14,599 nt of DNA from an uncultured Bacilli bacterium. Lineage in GTDB: Bacteria > Bacillota_I > Bacilli_A > RF39 > UBA660. The DNA lies in assembly GCA_947629075.1 (NCBI GenBank), contig CANRCI010000027.1, positions 1-14,599 of the forward strand. Direction: 5' to 3'. The translations under genes were made by a program, and so were the position numbers. This document shows positions 13,710 through 14,599 of the stretch, piece after piece. Every line of letters starts with the position of its first letter. Position 1 is the first letter of the stretch. The notes under the pieces are model-generated. The model saw only the letters and a program-made list of their open reading frames with translations, was not told the DNA's origin and did not search any database.

Positions 13710-14599
13710 AAGGTTGCTGTGTTATCATGTTTTAAAATATTTATATATTTAAACAGTTCTTCATAGTTTAAAGATTTAACTATTTTGATGCGATCTGCTA
13801 GTATTTTATTGTGTTTGATGATGCTGGCAATGATAATTGAAATACTTGCTTGAATATTGTCGCTGGCCATAACTCCAGATGAGATCCACACTTTTTTATT
13901 TCTTTCCAAATCATCTTTTGTTATAAGTGTTTTTAATTTATCCAACGTTTCATTAATTAATTCTACTAGTTCTTGACCACGATAGGTTTCTGCCCAAAAT
14001 TCGATAATGAGCATATCATCAACAATCGTTCTTTCAACAACAAGTTTGGTAAAATAGTTCTCTTTTAAACCTTTTTCACGAAATATAGAGGCAGATCCAA
14101 AGGCCACATTAATCATTATTCCAATGTATAAATTAATTTTGTAATAATCATCTTTGGGATAATCTTTAAGTGATAGTTTTAATGTATAACCCAGTTTAGG
14201 AATCATAATCTTTTCTAGTTCCAGATTCTCATACTTCTTGCAAACTGCTAATTCTTCATGAATTTCTTTCGTTTTTATAACGCCATAGTTCTGTTTTTGT
14301 TTTAATGACTCGTTATTTCTGATCATTGTAAACAATTCATCGCGATCGATATTTCCACCTACTACTAGTCCCATATTATTAGGATTATAGAAAGTATTAT
14401 AACATTTGTACAAATCATCTTTAGTAATAGTTATGATGTCACTAACGTCACCCGCAATATCTTTTTTCATCGGATGGTTATTAAAGATCATCTTTTGCAT
14501 TTCATCCTGAACAATCCATTCAGGATCATCTTGATACATCATTATTTCTTCAGTAATGATTCCTTTTTCTTTTTCAACTGATTCTTCAGTAAAATATGG
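13688..14599 (-). CDS. yfmH: M16-family peptidase, YfmH type (C-terminal part; runs off right edge)
   Basis: The frame is open from the TAG at 13688 to the window end, giving 303 residues; the N-terminus with the zinc motif HxxEH lies outside. The first visible residues, TEESVEKEKGIITEEI followed by MMYQDDPEW, are the M16 segment carrying the downstream zinc-ligand Glu region. FYNPNNMGLVVGGNIDRDEL is the conserved end of the first domain. The rest is the second M16 domain (about residues 125-303), without catalytic residues as usual. The match to the B. subtilis YmfH-type protein (named YfmH in many annotations, linked by neighbourhood to EF-P 5-aminopentanol modification) is from memory of that family: VEKEKGII, MY-DD-P-W, NHP-K-DIAG. 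It normally pairs with a second M16 protein, YfmF, which may lie beyond the right edge. Its own substrate is not known. The ATG at 14542 is internal, not the start. Confidence 0.88.
   Translation of the reverse strand, partial: PYFTEESVEKEKGIITEEIMMYQDDPEWIVQDEMQKMIFNNHPMKKDIAGDVSDIITITKDDLYKCYNTFYNPNNMGLVVGGNIDRDELFTMIRNNESLKQKQNYGVIKTKEIHEELAVCKKYENLELEKIMIPKLGYTLKLSLKDYPKDDYYKINLYIGIMINVAFGSASIFREKGLKENYFTKLVVERTIVDDMLIIEFWAETYRGQELVELINETLDKLKTLITKDDLERNKKVWISSGVMASDNIQASISIIIASIIKHNKILADRIKIVKSLNYEELFKYINILKHDNTATLIAKPKK

Overview
The window is AT-rich DNA coding for a Gram-positive type of bacterium. It has both a PolC and a DnaE polymerase, SepF, Shine-Dalgarno sites close to GGAGG, and a standard genetic code: Trp is read from TGG, and every stop that can be seen is TAA or TAG. 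This fits a low-GC Firmicute of the Bacilli/Erysipelotrichia/Mollicutes-relative kind, but not a code-4 Mycoplasma. The species cannot be named from the sequence.

Left to right. The minus strand of 1-510 carries the start of a secreted or surface beta-helix protein. Its promoter has a run of nine G between the -35 and -10 boxes, a probable phase-variation switch. Next, also on the minus strand, come polC (728-5323), an unrecognised 274-aa protein gene just upstream of it, and dnaE (6300-9236). The two replicative polymerases are therefore neighbours. The unknown gene and polC look co-transcribed, while dnaE has its own promoter and a weak terminator.

A divergent promoter region (9237-9368) separates dnaE from a plus-strand pair of paralogous genes (9369-10235 and 10251-11048). 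The second encodes an HExxH metallopeptidase-like protein. The first is a full-length homologue in which the HExxH residues have become R-L-F-A-R, so it is a predicted pseudoenzyme. rpmB (ribosomal protein L28) follows with its own promoter and a strong terminator.

sepF (11367-11786) and a HerA/DUF87-type ATPase gene (11848-13617) lie convergently on the minus strand, each with its own promoter. The right edge cuts an M16-family peptidase gene of the YfmH type, whose terminator hairpin overlaps its own stop codon.

The window is mostly core genes (replication, translation, cell division). Its less usual parts are the homopolymer promoter, the metallopeptidase/pseudopeptidase tandem, the unknown gene between the two polymerases, and a HerA ATPase with no nuclease partner in sight. 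Six of the seven promoters I can propose carry an extended -10 (TGn). The exception is the poly-G promoter, which should therefore depend on spacing to its -35. No tRNA, rRNA, CRISPR array or insertion sequence was seen, and no gap between genes exceeds about 220 bases.
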